From JAFAXD01 sp051985675 (GTDB lineage: Bacteria > Pseudomonadota > Alphaproteobacteria > Rhizobiales > Xanthobacteraceae), in the NCBI GenBank assembly GCA_051985675.1, contig JBPYFJ010000068.1:1-64000 (forward strand): DNA of 64,000 nucleotides, given 5' to 3'. Positions 61,530-64,000 of this stretch are shown in pieces (position 1 is the stretch's first letter; each line of letters opens with the position of its first letter). Made by a program: the position numbers and the translations under genes. The notes beneath the pieces were generated by a model, which was not told the origin of the DNA, searched no databases, and worked only from the letters and a program-made list of their open reading frames with translations.

Positions 61530-62546
61530 TCAATTCATGCGAGTTGGGTCGAGCAAAATCTTCCCCAATCCATCGCGCGCTTCGGCGATCTCGTGGGCGA
61601 GGACGGCTTGGGACAGCGGTAACACCTGATCGATCAGCACGCGCATGCGGCCTTCGGCAGCCGCGCGCAACGCGATCTCGAACGTGTCGGGGGTGTCACG
61701 GGGATCGCCGATGATCGTGATCCGATTGAGATAAAGATGTTTTACATCGAGCGGCACGAGGCCGCCGCCGTGACCGCCTGCCGTGACCAGCCGGCCCGCG
61801 AATGCGAGTGCCGCGAATGCCTTGGGAAAGAGCCCCGGATCCGCGATGTTTTCGAGCACGACGTTGACACCGGCCCCATTGGTAATCCGTCGGACCTCGG
61901 CGGTGAGATCCTGCGACCGGTAGTTGACGCCGGCATCGGCACCGAGCCCGACCGCGGCCTCGACCCGCGCATCAGTGCCCGCTGCTGCGACCACCTTGGC
62001 GCCGAGATACTTTGCCGCCTGAACCGCCGCACTGCCGAGACCGCCAGCTGCTCCCATCACCAGTACCCATTCGCCGGGCTTCACCTGGGCGCGGTCGCGG
62101 AGCTGTGTAAATGCCAGCGGTGCGTGCCGCGCCACCACGGCGGCCGTCAGGAAATCCAGGCCCTCCGGGATAACGTGTGTGATATGCGCCGGTACCTTCA
62201 CGAATTCGGCATAGCCGCCCCAAGCGTTGACGCCGAGAAGGCGTGGCGCACCATTTGGTTCGGTTCCGATAATTGCTTCGCACACGACCCGGTCCCCGAC
62301 CTTGCGGGTGGTCACGCATGGTCCGACAGCCGCAACGGTGCCACATGGATCGACGCCGAGTATGTGCGGTAAGGGCGGTTTGCGCGCGTAGAGACCGGCT
62401 CGCACGACGAGGTCCAGGGTCCGATTGACCGAGACGGCGTGCACCTTCAGAACCACCTCACCCGGGCCAGGGCTCGGGGTTGGAACGTCTTCAAGCCGCA
62501 GCACGTCCGGCGGTCCGAACTCACGAAGCACAATCGCCTTCACCAC
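61530..62546 (-). CDS. Quinone oxidoreductase-like medium-chain dehydrogenase
   Basis: MDR-superfamily NADPH-dependent reductase of 338 residues. The N-domain has KVHAVSVNRTLDLVVRAG and the HILGVDPCGTVAAVG stretch; the coenzyme domain has GEWVLVMGAAGGLGSAAVQ (AxxGxxG). Zinc-ligand cysteines of alcohol dehydrogenases are not in their usual places, pointing to the zinc-free QOR/crotonyl-CoA-reductase-like branch. It is divergent from the enoyl-CoA hydratase at 62710. Substrate unknown. Confidence 0.9.
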   Translation of the reverse strand: MVKAIVLREFGPPDVLRLEDVPTPSPGPGEVVLKVHAVSVNRTLDLVVRAGLYARKPPLPHILGVDPCGTVAAVGPCVTTRKVGDRVVCEAIIGTEPNGAPRLLGVNAWGGYAEFVKVPAHITHVIPEGLDFLTAAVVARHAPLAFTQLRDRAQVKPGEWVLVMGAAGGLGSAAVQAAKYLGAKVVAAAGTDARVEAAVGLGADAGVNYRSQDLTAEVRRITNGAGVNVVLENIADPGLFPKAFAALAFAGRLVTAGGHGGGLVPLDVKHLYLNRITIIGDPRDTPDTFEIALRAAAEGRMRVLIDQVLPLSQAVLAHEIAEARDGLGKILLDPTRMN

Positions 62547-62709
62547 TGGCCTCCAATTGGGCGGTATCGTTTTAAGAGGTTTAGCATATTGTCATCCTCG
62601 GGGGCCGCTTGTCAGACCGGGCGAAGTCATGGCGGACCAGCGTTGCGATGCGAGATTGCGCTGGTATGGTGGCGCCATCACCTGCGGCCGCAGGGGTCCA
62701 GATTTCGTC

Positions 62710-63528
62710 ATGTCCGAACGACCGCGACCCAACCAAAGCCAGCTTCCGTCGGGTCCAGACCTGCTGGTGGACACCGCCGGTCACGTTCGTATCTTGACGA
62801 TGAATCGCCCGCATCGACGCAATGCATTCTCCCTTGAACTGCTCCACGATCTCCTCACAGCGTTCGTCGACGCCAATATCGATCCCAAGATTCGCGTAAT
62901 CGTGTTGACCGGCGTTGGCGACCTCGCCTTCTGCGCCGGTGCCGATCTCAAGGCGCGCAAGGAAGCCGACGACGCGCAAAAGCCGTTCATCCCGCTGACC
63001 TCCAACGTCACCCGTTTCCTGCACGAGGCCATTCTGGAAACCACCAAGCCGGTCATTGCAGCGATCAACGGTCCGGCGGTCGCGGGCGGATTTGAACTCG
63101 CGCTCGCCTGCGACATTCGGATCGCGGCCGAGCACGCAACGTTCGGGCTGCCGGAGGCGAAACGCGGCATGGGGGCGCATTTCGCCACTGTCGTGCTTCC
63201 GCGCCTCGTCCCAATGGGAATCGCGCTCGAAATGTTGTTCACAGGCGAATATTTCGGAGTCGATGAGGCGCGTCGCCTGGGCCTCGTCAATCATGTGGTG
63301 CCAAAGGGTCAAGCGCTGCCAAAAGCCTTGGAACTCGCAAATGCGATTGCCAAGAATGCGCCGGTCTCGATCCGGCGGATGAAGGAAACGGCGGTGAAGG
63401 CGTCTGGCCTCCCGCTCGCGGCCGCGATGCGGCTCAATGAGGGCTTGAGCCCTTACCAGAGCGAGGACCGTATCGAGGGCATTCGCGCGTTCGTGGAGAA
63501 GAGGGACCCGGACTGGAAGGGGCGCTAG
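62710..63528 (+). CDS. Enoyl-CoA hydratase/isomerase family protein
   Basis: Crotonase-fold enzyme of 272 residues from ATG 62710. Oxyanion-hole segments: LTGVGDLAFCAGADLKAR (about 73-90) and PAVAGGFELALACDIRIA (about 122-139), with the region GLPEAKRGMGAHFATVVLPR holding one conserved Glu. The frame is open further upstream, overlapping the divergent dehydrogenase gene, and is rejected. The HMG-CoA-lyase-like gene follows 21 bases later, so the two likely belong to one acyl-CoA breakdown pathway, perhaps of leucine- or terpene-like branched acids. Confidence 0.9.
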   Translation: MSERPRPNQSQLPSGPDLLVDTAGHVRILTMNRPHRRNAFSLELLHDLLTAFVDANIDPKIRVIVLTGVGDLAFCAGADLKARKEADDAQKPFIPLTSNVTRFLHEAILETTKPVIAAINGPAVAGGFELALACDIRIAAEHATFGLPEAKRGMGAHFATVVLPRLVPMGIALEMLFTGEYFGVDEARRLGLVNHVVPKGQALPKALELANAIAKNAPVSIRRMKETAVKASGLPLAAAMRLNEGLSPYQSEDRIEGIRAFVEKRDPDWKGR

Positions 63529-63549
63529 GCGGAACGGAAGGGCACGGCC

Positions 63550-64000
63550 GTGTCGGATATTCCAAAGTCAGTCGCGATCAACGAGGAAGGCCCGCGCGAA
63601 GGGTTCCAAATCGAGAAGGGCCCGATCTCGACGGCTCGCAAGGTAGAATTGATCGACGCTCTGTCCGACACCGGGGTCAAACAGATACAGATTGTTTCGT
63701 TCGTCAGTCCTCAGGCGGTGCCGGGCATGGCAGATGCCGAAGAGGTCGTTCGGCGTTTCACCCCGAGGCCCGGTGTTCGCTACACGTCGCTGTGGCTCAA
63801 CGACCGCGGATTTGAACGCGCGCTGGCGTGCGGCCGCCTCGATGTGAGCGGATCCATTACGCTCACCGCGTCTGAGACCTTTCTCAAGCGCAACCAGCGC
63901 CGTTCGATGGCGGAAAATTTGGAAGCGCAGCGCCGGATCGTGGCGAGCTACAAGGCCAACGACGTTCCGGTTCGGCGCGGGGCGCTCATGGCGGCCTTTG
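63550..64000 (+). CDS. Hydroxymethylglutaryl-CoA lyase-like protein, 3' end cut by window
   Basis: DRE-TIM metallolyase-fold protein; 150 codons are visible before the window ends. It starts at GTG 63550 (SDIPKSVAINEEGPREGFQI), where EEGPREGFQ replaces the DGPRDGLQ metal/substrate motif of HMG-CoA lyase, followed by KVELIDALSDTGVKQIQIVS and FVSPQAVPGMADAEEV, the SFVSPkwvPqmaD family segment. It lies 21 bases after an enoyl-CoA hydratase gene. The altered first motif (Glu for Asp) suggests a relative with another substrate rather than the leucine-pathway enzyme itself. Confidence 0.85.
   Translation, partial: MSDIPKSVAINEEGPREGFQIEKGPISTARKVELIDALSDTGVKQIQIVSFVSPQAVPGMADAEEVVRRFTPRPGVRYTSLWLNDRGFERALACGRLDVSGSITLTASETFLKRNQRRSMAENLEAQRRIVASYKANDVPVRRGALMAAF

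Overview
The window is GC-rich, densely coded DNA from an alphaproteobacterium, most likely of the Hyphomicrobiales (Bradyrhizobium / Rhodopseudomonas / Xanthobacteraceae side). I infer this from gene orders typical of that group (dnaK-dnaJ-pmtA-like-pyrF-dapB-gpmA; lptC-lptA-lptB-rpoN-hpf; a GST-fold FzlA-like gene next to queG and uppP), from small stress genes (CsbD, DUF3309) with GGAAC-N16/17-NGTT (EcfG-type) promoters, and from a Bradyrhizobium-like extragenic palindrome. No phage, transposase, integrase or CRISPR array was seen. Most genes are intact; the window cuts dnaK at the left edge and an HMG-CoA-lyase-like gene at the right edge. LAYOUT. 1-9.4 kb: chaperones and housekeeping (dnaK', dnaJ, phospholipid methyltransferase-like, pyrF, DUF1330, dapB, gpmA, Ada/Ogt-type DNA repair, DUF2244, nth, EI24/CysZ-like). 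9.5-14.3 kb: FAD amine oxidase and a stress/regulation block (single-domain response regulator divergent from a Crp/Fnr regulator, a 27-residue membrane protein, DUF3309, AI-2E-type permease, CsbD). 14.4-19.8 kb: the infC / rpmI-rplT-dinB-pheS-pheT translation block on the minus strand, with an apparent ATT start for infC and a DinB-fold gene between rplT and pheS. 20-26 kb: hydrolase, queG (apparent CTG start), FzlA-like, uppP, an FMN 2-hydroxy acid dehydrogenase, an NDUFA9-like protein and tRNA-Leu(CAG) with a clear promoter. 26-31.6 kb: RNase D, LPS transport (lptC, lptA, lptB), rpoN, hpf. 31.7-35 kb: CobW-type metallochaperone GTPase, metallo-beta-lactamase-fold protein, cupin, membrane J-domain protein. 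SULFUR REGION, 35.3-46.2 kb: a Tat-type beta-propeller copper enzyme resembling thiocyanate dehydrogenase and the propeller domain of NosZ, followed by an FtsX-like permease, ABC ATPase, single-pass membrane protein and TauE/SafE exporter; then two CoA-pathway genes; then a minus-strand fccB/soxF-soxX-soxY-soxZ-soxA operon. Together this suggests periplasmic oxidation of reduced sulfur compounds (possibly thiocyanate or another small sulfur compound), with electrons passed to c-type cytochromes and sulfite or another sulfur anion handled by TauE. The copper enzyme has Gln536 where the family appears to have a copper-ligand His, SoxY has an altered C-terminal tail, and soxB/soxCD are absent from the window, so the chemistry may not be standard. 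46.3-64 kb: catabolic region with two Tat-exported molybdenum hydroxylase pairs (isoquinoline 1-oxidoreductase type), an alpha/beta hydrolase-P450 pair, an orphan ABC substrate-binding protein, Gfo/Idh/MocA oxidoreductase, a two-subunit CoA transferase, a 3-hydroxyisobutyrate dehydrogenase-like enzyme, a tartrate/isopropylmalate-type dehydrogenase, a degenerate HtrA-like protein, a quinone oxidoreductase-like enzyme, enoyl-CoA hydratase and HMG-CoA-lyase-like enzyme. LIMITS. All calls are from reading the sequence; homology statements come from memory of families, and no database search was run.
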